From: Kalaharituber pfeilii
Taxonomy: Eukaryota; Ascomycota; Pezizomycetes; Pezizales; Pezizaceae
NCBI GenBank assembly: GCA_015179045.1
Contig: WHUZ01000045.1
Span: 124,001 to 188,000 of the forward strand
Length of the DNA stretch: 64,000 bases
Direction: 5' to 3'
The notes under the pieces were generated by a model. The model was not told the origin of the DNA. It saw nothing but the letters and a program-made list of their open reading frames with translations, and did not search any database. This document shows, one piece after another, positions 11,593 through 22,407 of the stretch; the first letter of the stretch is position 1; every line of letters starts with the position of its first letter. The translations under genes were made by a program, and so were the position numbers.

Positions 11593-11636
11593 CTATGTTC
11601 GACCGGGATATTGCGCATGACCAGGATGTTGCGCAC
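11593..11636. repeat. Left TIR of the pogo element (two 18-bp units)
   Basis: Starting from CTATGTTCGAC, it contains CGGGATATTGCGCAT and a second, mutated unit (CAGGATGTTGCGCAC). It pairs with 13729-13788 in inverted orientation. Confidence 0.85.
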
Positions 11637-11729
11637 TAGCACAATTCCTTGACAACACCACAGTTGCGGGGCATTGTGGGGTACAGCAACACAACAACAA
11701 TTATTCCCGGAGGTCTATAGAACCCAGCC

Positions 11730-13237
11730 ATGGCAAAAGATCAAGAAGCGAAAATTTAGGAGGCTATTAAGGGCCTTAGAGAGGGTAAGTTCAAGTCAGT
11801 TCAGAGAGCAGTAGACTTTCTAGGATTAGCTGAAGCTATAGTGAGGAATAGATATAAAGAAAAGACTACTACTCATAGAGTTAGTCATAAGAGTCAGCAG
11901 CACCTAGAAAAAGAGCAGGAACAGGCAGTGGTAAGATATCTTGAGTGAATGGATGATATGGGATTCCCTATTGAGATAGAAACTTTGAGAAAGATTGCTA
12001 CTAGAATAATAATTAAATGTAAGGGGGGTATTAAGCAAGATTTAGGTAAAGATTGATTACGCAGGTTTGTAAAAAGACATCTAAAGACTAAGCAGAAGTT
12101 AGCAACAGCTTAGGAGCACCAGCGGGCAGTAGCAATTAATCCAGAAGTGGTAAAAAGGTTTATTCAAGCAGCACAAAAAGTAATAGCAAGGAATAAGATA
12201 CTCATAGAGAATATATGGAATATAGATAAGAAAGAATTTATGTTAGGAAGAGGAAGTAAATGCAAAGTGATTTGTAGAGCGAGAAGAAAGCATGTGCAAA
12301 AGAGAGTAGATGAAAACAGGAAAACAATAACAGATATTAAGATAATTAATGCAGCCAGTAAAGTATTACCTGCATATATTATATATAAAGGAAAAACTCA
12401 TATAGTAGGATAGTATGCAGGTATAACTCTAGAAGATAAGGAAGCAAGATTTAATCACTTATCTAAGAGATAAACAGATAATAAAATTAGTCAAGACTAT
12501 TTGCAGAATTATTTTTACTCTTTAGCAATAGAATTATCTAAGAAAACTCATCATCCTGTATTATTTCTAGATGGACATGCATTTTATTACTCTTAGGAAT
12601 TTCTCTCATAATGTTTGGAGCATAATATGTTAGTGTTTTGATTTCCTCCACACTCAATGCATCTTCTACAGCCTCTAGATGTTAGGTTATTTACACCTCT
12701 ACAATATACCTATAGTCAAGAGGTGATACCTTTACTAAAGAGAATTTTGATATCATTAGAAAAGGGAATTTTTCGCTAATGCTTAAGGAAGCTCGAAAGC
12801 GTGTCCTTACGGAGCAGAATATTAAGTCTAGATGAGCAGAGACTAGAATATATCCTAGCAACTATAGAATCCTGCTTAGCAATATGCAACATATAGCTGT
12901 CAAAAAATACCTCTCTCCAGCACATCCAATATTCTCCCATAGTATCTACACTCCTAGGACACCTAGAGCACTTAAAAGACGTACCATTCGCTTTATTCAA
13001 TGGCTTCCAAATGCCTCTCAGTCAGAAATCAAAAAGTCATTTCTTAAACTCTCAGCAGCATTTGGAGCAATGACTGAAGTTGATATTGAAAGAGATATTA
13101 ATATGAAACTCAAGCAGCGTGGTAAAAAACTCAAGACAAAGGACCAAAGACATCTTCCAGTCATTGGGCCTATCACCGGAAAGGATATTATCAGGCTCAA
13201 GAAGCAGCTAGAGATGGAAGAGCAAAAGAAGCAATAA
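11730..13237 (+). pseudogene. Fot/pogo-like DDE transposase, ten in-frame stops
   Basis: Starting at ATG 11730, one frame reads through an N-terminal psq/CENP-B type helix-turn-helix region (to about 12140) and then the DDE_1 core. The first catalytic Asp is in ENIWNIDKKEFMLG (about 12215-12250), the second is in LFLDGHAF (about 12565), followed by PPHSMHLLQPLDV (12645-12680). Stops are at 11757, 11946, 12054, 12111, 12411, 12471, 12594, 12609, 12639 and 12777. Each is explained by a C to T or G to A change of a Gln, Arg or Trp codon (for example KTHIVG*YAG where the family has Trp). The C-terminal part (12884-13237, ending in a Lys/Gln-rich tail) continues in another frame, so at least one indel is also present. 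Family identity is confident; function is lost. Confidence 0.85.
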
Positions 13238-13728
13238 CTGAAAAAAAAATGAGCATCCAAGTCAAAGTCGCAGCAACCACAGGCCAAAAATAAGTGTCAA
13301 CCACCGCAACATACCTACAAACAAGCTAGAATTGCTTCAGAGTCACCAGAAGCTTGGTCTGATACAGATAACTCTGAAACATCTGATGCTGCCTCAGATA
13401 CCACTTTGGATACTATAGTTGTTCAGACACCACTTCCACCCACAAGACACCAGCTCTTCCCTACTTCGCACCCACCATCTAGACCCACAAGAGCATCTAC
13501 TACAATGGCTGTGAGACTCAGGAAATGATTCTGCAAAAGTTAGACCTTTAAGTGTCTGCCCTTCCCAAATAGGTATGTTACTAAAATCACCCCACCTGAA
13601 AAATTTCTGTGTGCTTAAACAATGTTTGAAATAGGTTTCTACATGCATCTAAATGCTTTGTACTTAACTTGAAGTCAATTGAACAAGTCGTTGAATTTTG
13701 AGAAGTCATTTATTAGTCACCCTAAAGT

Positions 13729-13788
13729 GCGCAATATCCCGGTTATGCGCAATATCCCGGTTATGCGCAATATCCCGGTAGAACACAG
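13729..13788. repeat. Right TIR of the pogo element (three 18-bp units)
   Basis: Three direct copies of GCGCAATATCCCGGTTAT at 18-bp spacing are followed by GAACACAG and the TA target dinucleotide. The left TIR has only two units, so the arms differ in unit number. Confidence 0.9.
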
Positions 13789-14104
13789 TAATATACAGTA
13801 CCACTCTGTACATACTAGAATAACTTCCGCTTTGATTATTTCCACTGGACCCACAATTAGAACTCATGTAGTTAGCATAATTCATGACATTAACGCAGCG
13901 AGTTCGCACAACGTACAATTTCTGTACTTGCTAAATCATGGACTTGAACTGGCACCGTGAGCGCTGAGGTTGGAACCTGAAAGATCTGATCGGCATGGAC
14001 AGACATAAAACCGGTTAACTTCCGGCACAGAATTCAGCGACCACCCAAGGGATACACCCTCTATCCTACGTACACAATTCGGCGCCGAACCGTACCCTCC
14101 TTAT

Positions 14105-14480
14105 CCCAAATCGAGGCTGGTGAACAATAGCTCGACCGGGTTGCCGTCTACTACGCCCACTTTCTCCTCTAAGTCCTCCCAGCGTTACCAAGAGGCTTGT
14201 GCCCCATCCTTACCATTCCTCTGGGGCCGCTCCAGTTCGCCACATTTGAACACATGCCCAGCACTCCAAGCCTCCCTGCAGGTGAAGCGCCCTCGCCACC
14301 ACTGGTTCTCCTCCTCCACATGGTGCCGCCTTTTCTAGTCCGCAACCAGGTGTAATTTGTGAGTGCTCTCCTATTCTTTACAAGCTTCCCCTTCCCAAGC
14401 CACCCCGCTCCCTCGCTTCCTTCCTTTACGAACCAACTTCTGATGCAACCCACCCTCCGCGGCCTGCCCATCGTACCTCA
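14105..14480 (-). mobile_element. Degraded non-LTR element fragment
   Basis: On the minus strand this segment is similar to 15590-15900. Both contain a passage readable as NYxWLRT.KGG followed by MWRR/HVEEE and then a Trp/Glu-rich stretch (W.RWEDLEEK versus WQSWKGLEEKGW). The frame changes between the two parts, so it is a pseudogenised piece of LINE coding sequence. No 3' tail or target duplication was found. Confidence 0.45.
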
Positions 14481-15463
14481 TGCAGCTGGCCCCTCCTTCG
14501 CCTTCTCGTTGCCCTCTATCCCCACATGGGCCTAGCTTGACCCATTCAAGCTTCACAGCCCCAGCATCCGTCAGCCTCCGCCGACTTTTGCCACCAGGTC
14601 CATCACCCGTTGTGGACATACAGAGAGTATATAGTGATACTATGTCTGCATGTGCGAAAGGGCCGGATCTAGACTCGGTGGCTATCAACAGCTAAGCAAT
14701 CAATTCGTATCGTAGAACACAGGCAATAGCATAGCAATAAACAAAACGACGTGCAAGGAAGAAAAGAAGAAGCGGCCTCCTCGTAACTATCTACACTCAT
14801 ACCTCTATCACCAGTTGATGACTAAGCCAAGAAATGAGTAAGTTCTGTCCGGCAATTTATCTCATTATCGATATCCCATATCCCTCCCCCCTCAGAAAAC
14901 TCCGTGGGCCCCTCACGGCTTCACATCATACAGCAGTACAGCAGAAGTATAAAAGGCAAAAAGGAAAAAAAAAAAGGCAGAGAGAAAGCGCGCGGCGCAG
15001 CAACCAAATAACAGGTGAAAAGGACTCAGGAATTCGAACGCGAGACAGGAATTAGGTGAAATAGCAGCATGTCAGACCAAGCGAAATCGAACCCCCCCCC
15101 GCCTACTACACACCCCTAGCTGTAAGCATCCACTAAAGCACCCGCTCACCTCTTCCCATGCAGCCGGAAAAACCGATTGAAGAACCAAAGCGGAATAAGC
15201 AGCAGCAGCAAAACAGGCACCCCAAGCACGCAAAATTCGAGGCAACCGCCGCCAAGCAAGGATTTCCCTACCCGGGGCGGAAATCAATATCCCCATGATG
15301 CCTCCGCCAACCCTCCGCCGACCCTTATCATCATCGCACTCGCCATGACTATAATGCCATATCGCCGGTAAAAGCTGTTTTCACCGTCAGCCTGCATTTC
15401 AGTCTCTACCATTTCTGCATCCCTCTGCTTCATTAAATTCCTGATCTCTTCTACTCTGGTTTT

Positions 15464-15940
15464 TTTCTTTTTTTTTGACCACGTAACCCCACATACGAGC
15501 TATAGCAAGGACCCATATACCCAAATCAAGTTAAAGCAACTAGCTACATACTCTATAAACACATCTCAGGCACCCCCGGTAGCCTGCGTCACCGGCTATT
15601 CCAGATCAAGCCTAGCAAACCAATACTCAACCTGGTCGCCATCCACATCCTCCTGCTTCCACCCTTTCTCCTCTAAGCCCTTCCAGGATTGCCAGGTGGC
15701 TTGTACCGCCTCCTTGTGCGTTCTATGGGGTCCACTGACTTTCCTCCTCCACATGGCTCCACCTTTCCTAGTCTGGTTGCAACCAGACTACACCTTTCCC
15801 AGTCCGCAGCCAGCCGTAGTTGGTTAGAGCCCGCCTGCACCACTTCACCGTTTTAGCCTTTCCGAAACCAGTCCTTTCTCTCTCCTCCTTTCTCTTCCTG
15901 ACTAACTCCTGAAGAGTACGAAGGGAAAGTGTGGTTCATT
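15464..15940 (-). mobile_element. 5'-truncated non-LTR fragment with tail II
   Basis: A T-rich run at 15464-15476 and ACCACGTAACCCCACAT at 15478-15494 represent the reverse complement of tail II. Upstream on the minus strand, 15600-15900 contains coding remnants (NYGWLRT.KG, MWRRKVSGPHRTHKEAVQ, then WQSWKGLEEKGW ending at a stop) homologous to 14105-14480. Multiple frame changes are present. Confidence 0.5.
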
Positions 15941-16464
15941 CTGGGCGGACATTTGCAAAGCCTGAATGCATTGCCAAAACTTAAGTATGTAAATGTTGGA
16001 ATGTTCATTCTAAGTTTACGGCCCAGATTTTTTTTTCTGTGTTGAGAATTCTAAGTAGGCCAAAATTCAGGATCATATTCATCGCACAAAAAAGTAGTCG
16101 CACATCACACACTTCTAACTCTAATCCCTTACTGGTTTGCAGCGCAGATGTTTGAACAAAGGTTATTTTCAGGTCCGAGAATACTTATCGTTCGAATACT
16201 TCTACTGTGAACCCTTCGACTGCAACCGGCATCGTTAATCGAACACATTGAGTAGAGTACATGGTACTGTTAGAGAACATCCCTTCTTGAATTTGTAACG
16301 ACGGTATGAGCGGGTCAGGGGTACGGCCTACCTTTGCTCACCAGCCGTGGGTCCTCTGCTGGGAGGCCACTGGGCAATTCGCCTCAAAGCATACTTCGAA
16401 TTGTACTGTGCGGTGCCGTGCTGAGTGTATGTGCAAGTGCCAATGTACAAGCAAGACGAGAACA

Positions 16465-16805
16465 ACTGATGTATGTATGTATTAAATATAGTAGAAAGTG
16501 ATCGGTAAGAACATAAAGGGAATGTAGAGAATAGACATAAGTAAAGGAAAACTAAAGGTAGGAATAATGAACTGAACGTTGAATAGAAGAACAGAACAGA
16601 TGTGTAGGAAGCAACTGAATGTTGAGAACGAAGTACAGGATTACCACCTCTTATGCTGCTGACTGACTGAATATTCATTCATCATACTTCCCTCCAGCCT
16701 TACCCTCATTCCCAGCATTCGCTTGCTGTACAACCCACGTGACCTGCAGCTTCCTTGAGCCCAGTGCCAGCGCGGCTATAGCAGTTAGGCGCCGCCTACC
16801 ACAAC
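16465..16805. repeat. Dispersed repeat, copy 1 (possible solo LTR)
   Basis: About 340 bp match 19955-20300 in the same orientation. Shared landmarks are GTATGTATTAAATATAGTAG at the left, CCAGCCTTACCCTCATTCCC in the middle and TAGCAGTTAGGCG...GCCTACCACA at the right. In reverse orientation the unit would begin TGTGGTAGGCGG and end near ACATACATCA, which is LTR-like (TG...CA), but I find no convincing 5-bp target duplication. Confidence 0.65.
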
Positions 16806-16854
16806 GGGAGAAAGTGGGCAATGTGGTATATAGTTATCATTCTTTCATTCAGGT

Positions 16855-16905
16855 ATTTTTTTTTTTCTCTCATTACTCGCATGCCGCCCTATGGGCTATG
16901 GCGAG
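16855..16905 (-). mobile_element. Tail-only non-LTR insertion (tail I)
   Basis: A T-run is followed by CTCATTACTCGCATGCCGCC and GGGCTATGGCGAG, the reverse complement of tail I cut at the hairpin base. No clear target duplication was seen, so the call rests on sequence identity to the LINE tail. Confidence 0.65.
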
Positions 16906-17299
16906 GCTAACTACATATACTAAAGAGGATAACGGTTAAAACTCCCCAACTCCCGCCGAATTCTCCCCGCGAAAAAGGAAAGAACCTGCGACTAAGATGT
17001 CAATATTGATTCTTAGGCATAGATAGCATAAGCAATATATATATTAGACATGCGCGGGGAGCTGGCTATATAAGGAGGGCCTTCTGCCCTCGAGAAATGG
17101 AAGTTACACCTCATTTTGCTACATTATCGTGGCCTCCGTAACACATACATTCTCCATCCGACTCCTGCAGTCAGCACTCCTCTCATATACTATGTTGATT
17201 TATCCCTCGTATTTGCAACACATATGTACTGTAAGCTATTATCTCGTACGCCTAGAAGGGGGAAGTGATTTTTGGTTCTACTACAGACAAACCTGGTAT

Positions 17300-17342
17300 T
17301 TTTTTTTTTTTTTTTTTATATATCATTAATCGCATGCCGCCC
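17300..17342 (-). mobile_element. 43-bp tail-only non-LTR insertion (tail I)
   Basis: A T-run followed by ATATATCATTAATCGCATGC and CGCCC is flanked by a perfect 13-bp duplication, ACAAACCTGGTAT (17287-17299 and 17343-17355). Only about 24 nt of the LINE 3' end plus poly(A) were inserted, cutting through the middle of the hairpin. Confidence 0.92.
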
Positions 17343-17355
17343 ACAAACCTGGTAT

Positions 17356-18872
17356 ATTGCATAAACTTTGGCGGCCCGAATTCGGGCCTTTGGGATTATT
17401 GGATATTTTCATTTATTGGATGAATAACGATTTCACTGGCCGATTTCACCGATTTACTGCTAACTGGACATGTCATATTGGATAGTGCCAATACTAGCAA
17501 CGATCATGTTGCTTAGTGATAGAATTTTCGTTTTCGTATACAAATTTGGCAAATGGATATTGTTATTTATCCTAGTCGTATTTCTGTAGCATAGTGTTTA
17601 TCCTAGCCGTGCTTCTGTCTCTTTGGTACATTTGTAGTTGAGAGTACTACTATGGTATGCCTATCATTTAAGGAATACCTATCGCTTAGAACTGACAGAC
17701 CTAGAAAGCGTAGACCCAATGGATCAGGATAAGACTAAAGAAGATTAACCAGAGCCAGTCTCACTCCCTGAAGCAAATAATACATTCGTAATAATTCAGC
17801 ACTTCGTTCAGCAGAATCCAGCAACGGGAAGTACAGCACAGAAGGACGAACAAGCAGCGGCTTGAAAACTTCATGACTTTGCTGAGCCTGATGCGTCTTT
17901 TGAAACAGGCCTCTATTACTTCTTATTTTGCTCCTGGTCTCTTATTCATGTAGATATCTATTATTGCATGTGTTTGCCTCAAAAATTGATCTCTCCACTC
18001 CAACCTGTCATACTGCGTAACCTGTCATACTGCATAGGATTTGCCGGCCCGAGCCTTATGCAATATGACAGGTTTGCCTGTAGGTGCAATGGGCGCAATC
18101 GGTGCAGTGCGCCGTTGCATCATAAGTTTAGCATGCATAGCAAGTTTTTTAAATCCACCCGGTGCTTGGGATGTTATCATAACTGGATAAGTAGGCACGC
18201 GCAGAAGTCACGGAATGCCTGGCTTGCAAATTACGCGCATTTGGCGCATTTTGCGACTCCAGGGCTGTACCAGGGCAGAAGTCTTTTAGCGCGTCGCACA
18301 GCCCTGAGCCTGGCGAAGAATGCAATTGGGATTTTGCTCCATCAGGGATACTGTAGATTTTACGTTTTTATAAGTAAGCGATGCTATTTGCATAGGTGTA
18401 GGTACGGGTTTAGCAAAGCTTGGCATAAGACTTCTGGTGTAGTCGCAGCTTATGCAGGCTCTAGTACGCCATTGGAATAGGGTACTCTCTAACCACGTAT
18501 ATCGCAATCCAATGGAATCAAACCTTCCTTGGTGAGTGGATTTCGGAGTAAATCCGTCCGCAGAATCGATATCTGTTTTCAGAATGAGAATTGGATGAGA
18601 ACTCATGGAGATAGATGGGTGTTAAAAAGTGGTGGTTTCCAGGGGAGCAGCCCTCAATCGTCAGGGCCAGGGGAGAAATTTCTTCCGATTGATTTTCTAG
18701 CGTTTGGCGCGGTCATCCCCGACAGCTCCCTGAGAACTTCCCTGGCGACTGCAAAATCCGCCTAATAGATTGGCGCGAAGTTGGCGTTGTGGCGTGATTC
18801 ATATACATTATAGCAACAGAAAGGGTGAATCATGCACATGAGTCAGGCAAAACAGGTTAATATCACTTGGTA
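17356..18872. other. No supported gene
   Basis: The plus-strand frame at 17968-18480 (170 codons, Cys/His-rich) has no recognisable domain and overlaps blocks repeated at 8730-8870 and 10760-10900, so I treat it as repeat-derived. No other gene is supported. Confidence 0.4.
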
Positions 18873-19150
18873 CATTCTAACCTTGCTATACCGGATAGCC
18901 TCTGATTCGGACAAGAGTTTCCCATACAAATTGCCCTTGCTATACCGGACGCCCTAACAATACCGCACCTCACAGAAACCTCCAGACAAGTACCCTCTGT
19001 CTCCATACAAATAATATTTGCTATACCAGACATGCTAATACTAATACATCTTAGACCATCCCCTTTACCACCTAGTCTGGTTGTTTACCACTCTGTTCCC
19101 ATCATTGCTACTACTACTGCTGCCATTACTGCTGCCACCTCTGCTACCGC

Positions 19151-19458
19151 TAGTGAGCGGCACGAGCTAGCTCGAGCCTGGATTGATTATATACATAATA
19201 TTGACAAACTAAACTAAACTAAGCTAAATTTTCATCTTTCTCACTACTATCAGCTAAATTGTGCATTTCGAAGTTGTTGGTAGGTCAGAATGAGCTCCAA
19301 GTCTCTAATTGTTACTATTTTAGGTATTTACAGTTTATGAAACCTTACACTGGCTAAGCATTTTAGCGAGCTGTCAAGAAAAACACAAGCATGATCTTGG
19401 CTCGTTTGAGCTCGAGCCAGCTCGAGCTCATGCCAGGCTCGGCTCGTGCCGCTCACTA
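19151..19458. mobile_element. 308-bp hAT-like MITE
   Basis: Inverted ends TAGTGAGCGGCACGAGC (left) and GCTCGTGCCGCTCACTA (right) are flanked by a perfect 8-bp duplication, GCTACCGC (19143-19150 and 19459-19466). The TAGTG start and the 8-bp duplication are typical of the hAT superfamily. There is no coding capacity. A subterminal palindromic GAGCTCGAGC-type motif is present near 19400-19430. Confidence 0.85.
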
Positions 19459-19869
19459 GCTACCGCCTCTGCTGCCGCCACCGCGGTTGCCATTACTGCT
19501 ACCACTGCTGTCGCTGCTGCTGCTGGAAGACTGTATCCATGCTTGTAGAGTTTGAAGCTTTTTTTTGTGTGAATTGATAGGCTTTTAGAGAAACAGTCAG
19601 AGTTGCATATTTTTGCTATAGCCGATGCTTGTGTATTTGATGCTCCCCAAGAACTTTTAAGGCTTGACACTTTTCTAGATGGTGAGAATGATGAATATTG
19701 AACAGACTTGGATTGAGTTAATGTTTGCTACGCTTGTTTATTTCCTACTCTAGTAATTTCTATACACATTTTTGCCATCCCCCTTTTACAGCTGCCAAGC
19801 ATTATATTCTATATGTTATACCGGATAAAAAGTGCCGGATGTTTACTCGTCCGGTATCCTGTATTTAAT

Positions 19870-19907
19870 CTCACCATAGCCCACAGGGCGGCATGTGAGT
19901 AATGATA

Positions 19908-19939
<32 letters not shown>
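19870..19939 (+). mobile_element. Tail-only non-LTR insertion (tail I)
   Basis: CTCACCATAGCCCACAGGGC and GGCATGTGAGTAATGATAT are followed by about 28 A residues. It begins at the same hairpin base as the other tail I copies. No clear duplication is visible at its flanks, perhaps because the adjoining repeat inserted later. Confidence 0.7.
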
Positions 19940-19942
<3 letters not shown>

Positions 19943-19954
19943 ATACTTCGTAGT

Positions 19955-20300
19955 TTGTATGTATTAAATATAGTAGAGGGTGATCAGTAAGAACATAAAG
20001 GCAAGCTATATAGAGGATAGGCAAAGGTAGAGGAGAGCTGAAGACAGGAATAAAGAACCGAAGATTAAATAGAAGAACTAGATTTGTAGGAAAGAGCTGG
20101 ATGTAGAGAACGAAGAGCTGTACAGAATCACCGCCTCTTATACCACTGGCTGACGAAATATCCATTTCTAATCACACTTCCTTCCAGCCTTACCCTCATT
20201 CCCAGTATTCGCTTTCTGTACAACCCTCCTGACTTGCGACTTCCTTTAGCCCGGCGCCAGCGTGGTTATAGCAGTTAGGCGCGCCGCCGCCTACCACACT
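19955..20300. repeat. Dispersed repeat, copy 2 (possible solo LTR)
   Basis: Direct copy of 16465-16805, located inside the TIR element 18873-20539 and immediately right of a tail I poly(A). It ends GCCTACCACA as does copy 1. Confidence 0.65.
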
Positions 20301-20737
20301 GGGAAAGGCTGGGCTCGCATTCGGGCGTCCGGGCGACCAAGTATGAAGTGTAGTAGTCTAAGATGTATTAGTATTAGTGTATCCGGTAACGAAAATATTA
20401 TTTGTATGGAGACAGGGGGTACTTGTCGGAAGGTTTCTGTCCGGTCCGGAATTGTTAGGGCATCCTGTATAGCAAGGGCGATTTGTATGGGGAACGGATG
20501 TCGCAGGCAGAGGCCATCCGGCATAGCAAGGGTAGACTGTAATAGCAATATGCGAGTAGCAGATGTAACATTCTGATAGCTCATACTCAACACGGGTTGC
20601 GGATTGTTCCGACACACGTAACCCCGCATACTGGATACCAGTCTCTGATAGGGAACAGTAATGGTCTTTAAAGGAGATGTCGGCGCCCCGCACAACCCTC
20701 ACAGTATTCTTGCAGTATACCTCCTGTTCTCAGGCAC

Positions 20738-20990
20738 TGTCAGGGTGACCCAACAAAGTATCAATGATAAGCGATGAGAGATGACGCATGATAATCACGC
20801 CATTCATAGTTATGATGGTGAAGAGAGAGAAGTTTGTTAGTTAGCACTCAATGTTAAATAGAATAATGCAAATAACCGACACGCTGGACGCCTATATATA
20901 GAGGCCTCCACGGCCTCTATACAAAGGTCAAGTTCCAAGCGTTGTCCTAAGTTACACCTACACTTCGCTGCAATCGCAGACACCGTAACA
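20738..20990 (+). repeat. 5' LTR
   Basis: 253 bp beginning TGTCAGGGTGACCC and ending CACCGTAACA. It contains a TATATATAG box-like stretch near 20892-20900, followed by a GAGGCC...GGCCTC inverted motif. The LTR is followed by a leader with a roughly 26-bp unit (ACCTCAACGCCTTACC...) repeated three times; no canonical tRNA primer site starting TGG is seen. Confidence 0.95.
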
Positions 20991-21145
20991 TTACAACGCT
21001 GAACCTTTTACCTTTTACCTCAACGCCTTACCTTTACCTTTTACCTCAACGCCTTACCTTTACCGTTTACCTCAACGCCTTACCGTTTACCTTTACTCAA
21101 CAAACGTTCTCGCCTCCAACCCTTTGAAGTTACTCGCTTGCACAA

Positions 21146-22197
21146 ATGGATATGGATGACGAAGTGCCCTACTCCCCAACATTGGGATCGCCTACACCCT
21201 ACTCCCCAACATTAGGATCACTCTCACCGGAACCCCCAAGATCGACTGCAACTACTCAACAGACTATACAAGCCCTCCAGGCTACCATCAAGAAGCTAGA
21301 ACGAAAAGTAGCAACTCTGGCAGCCACCCCGGCAAATTCAGCAACCTCAGCGACTCTGGCAGCCACCCCGGCAATTCCGGCAACCCCAGCAACTCTGGCA
21401 GTTCCAGCAACCCCAGCAACTCTGGCAGCCCCGGCAACTCTATCAGTCTCAGCAAGCTCGGAAGCAGATAACTTAGACACTGCAATCAGTAAGGAGGACC
21501 GCAATGCCATTCAAACACTCCGCCTTACAGAAATACCTAGATTTGATGGTACCTCAAATTTTGATGAATTTGAGTATGAATTTCAAAACATGGTAGCATT
21601 ACGGACAACAAACACTCCAGGCATTCGGTTCGGACTGCTTAATGTAGCAATGAAAGGCAAGGCTGCATTATGGTGGAGGCTTAATAAGAAAAAGCTACAG
21701 GATGAATAGACTGGGCTTCGAGCTTTACGAGAAGCTTCTGACCCAGGCCGGCAAGCAAATGATACCCCCTCCCTTGCAACACTTCCGCAAACTGGTTTCT
21801 TTGTTGAAGCAGAGTCACTCAACATTCGTGCAAAATTACCAAATGAGAACCTACCTTTCCTGTTGGAACCAGGGCTAAAGCCAAGTCTACGAAGGGCTCT
21901 GGAAGGCCAGAATGGCCCTCTGCATGATTATGATGCTTGGAAGAGTATAGCTGTTAAGACAGGCAGTCGATTAGAGACACGAGCCTCGACAAGCAGTCGA
22001 TTAGATACATGACCCTCAACACGCACTCGGTCAGATACACGAGCCTCGAAATCGTAACAAACAACACTTCCCAGAAACAATATTAAGACTAGAAATTATG
22101 TTTCTCAGCATGAGAAGGATGTAAGAATCAAAGCAGGCCTCTGTTTCAAGTGTAGACGCAAAGGGCATATAGGAAGAGACTGCAGAACCGGATTTTG
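21146..22197 (+). pseudogene. Gypsy gag with CCHC zinc knuckle, interrupted by stops
   Basis: The frame from ATG 21146 begins with a Pro/Thr-rich region carrying SPTLGSP repeats. A predicted coiled stretch (about residues 35-55) and an Ala/Pro/Thr tandem repeat follow, then the retrotransposon gag domain (RLTEIPRFDGT...ALWWRLNK). It is stopped by TAG at 21707 and TGA at 22010. The latter sits in a duplicated phrase whose other copy keeps CGA, so the change is C to T. The knuckle CFKCRRKGHIGRDC lies at about 22140-22185. The capsid-like protein would package the element RNA; this copy cannot make it full length. Confidence 0.85.
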
Positions 22198-22407
22198 AAG
22201 TACTAAGCCAGTATCAACTGTAAAATTACTAGAGTTATCTGATACTAAAAAATGGCAACTTACCAGGTCACTGTGGTGCTTGAAGCTCACAATTTTGTAG
22301 ATATAGTTCTATGTAAGGTATTACCCCTGCTTTACTAACTACTAATACTAGTCAATCGACATCTGCATCCACATCTGCACCCATGTCAGGGGGCACAGCT
22401 ACGCAAT

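Larger units (their letters stand above)
11593..13788 (+). mobile_element. Fot/pogo-type DNA transposon, inactivated
   Basis: This 2.2-kb Tc1/mariner-superfamily element is bounded by TA dinucleotides (11591-11592 and 13789-13790). The inverted ends read CT(A/G)TGTTC(G/T)ACCGGGAT... inward. The TIRs are built from an 18-bp unit, GCGCAATATCCCGGTTAT, present three times at the right end (13729-13782) and twice, with substitutions, at the left end (about 11601-11636). Between them lies a transposase gene with ten in-frame stops, so the copy is dead. The clear TA duplication and TIRs make the boundaries reliable. Confidence 0.9.
18873..20539. mobile_element. TIR element with about 190-bp inverted repeats and TA ends
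   Basis: The left arm (18873-19064) and right arm (20345-20539) are inverted copies. Both start CA(T/G)TCTA(A/C)CCTTGCTAT(A/G)CCGGAT and share GACAAGTACCC(T/C)CTGTCTCC, ACAAATAATATT and ACTAATACATCTTAGA inward. A TA lies outside each end (18871-18872 and 20540-20541). This suggests a pogo/Tc1-mariner-type non-autonomous element. Its interior holds three further insertions: a 308-bp hAT-like MITE, a tail I insertion and copy 2 of the 340-bp dispersed repeat. No transposase frame is recognisable. Confidence 0.75.

Noticed and set aside
13925..13975. A tRNA gene near GGACTTGAACTGG
   Set aside because: The T-arm-like motif lacks complementary stem bases and no acceptor or anticodon arm can be drawn.
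17968..18480. 170-codon Cys/His-rich protein
   Set aside because: No domain, and blocks of it recur as non-coding repeats near 8730 and 10760.
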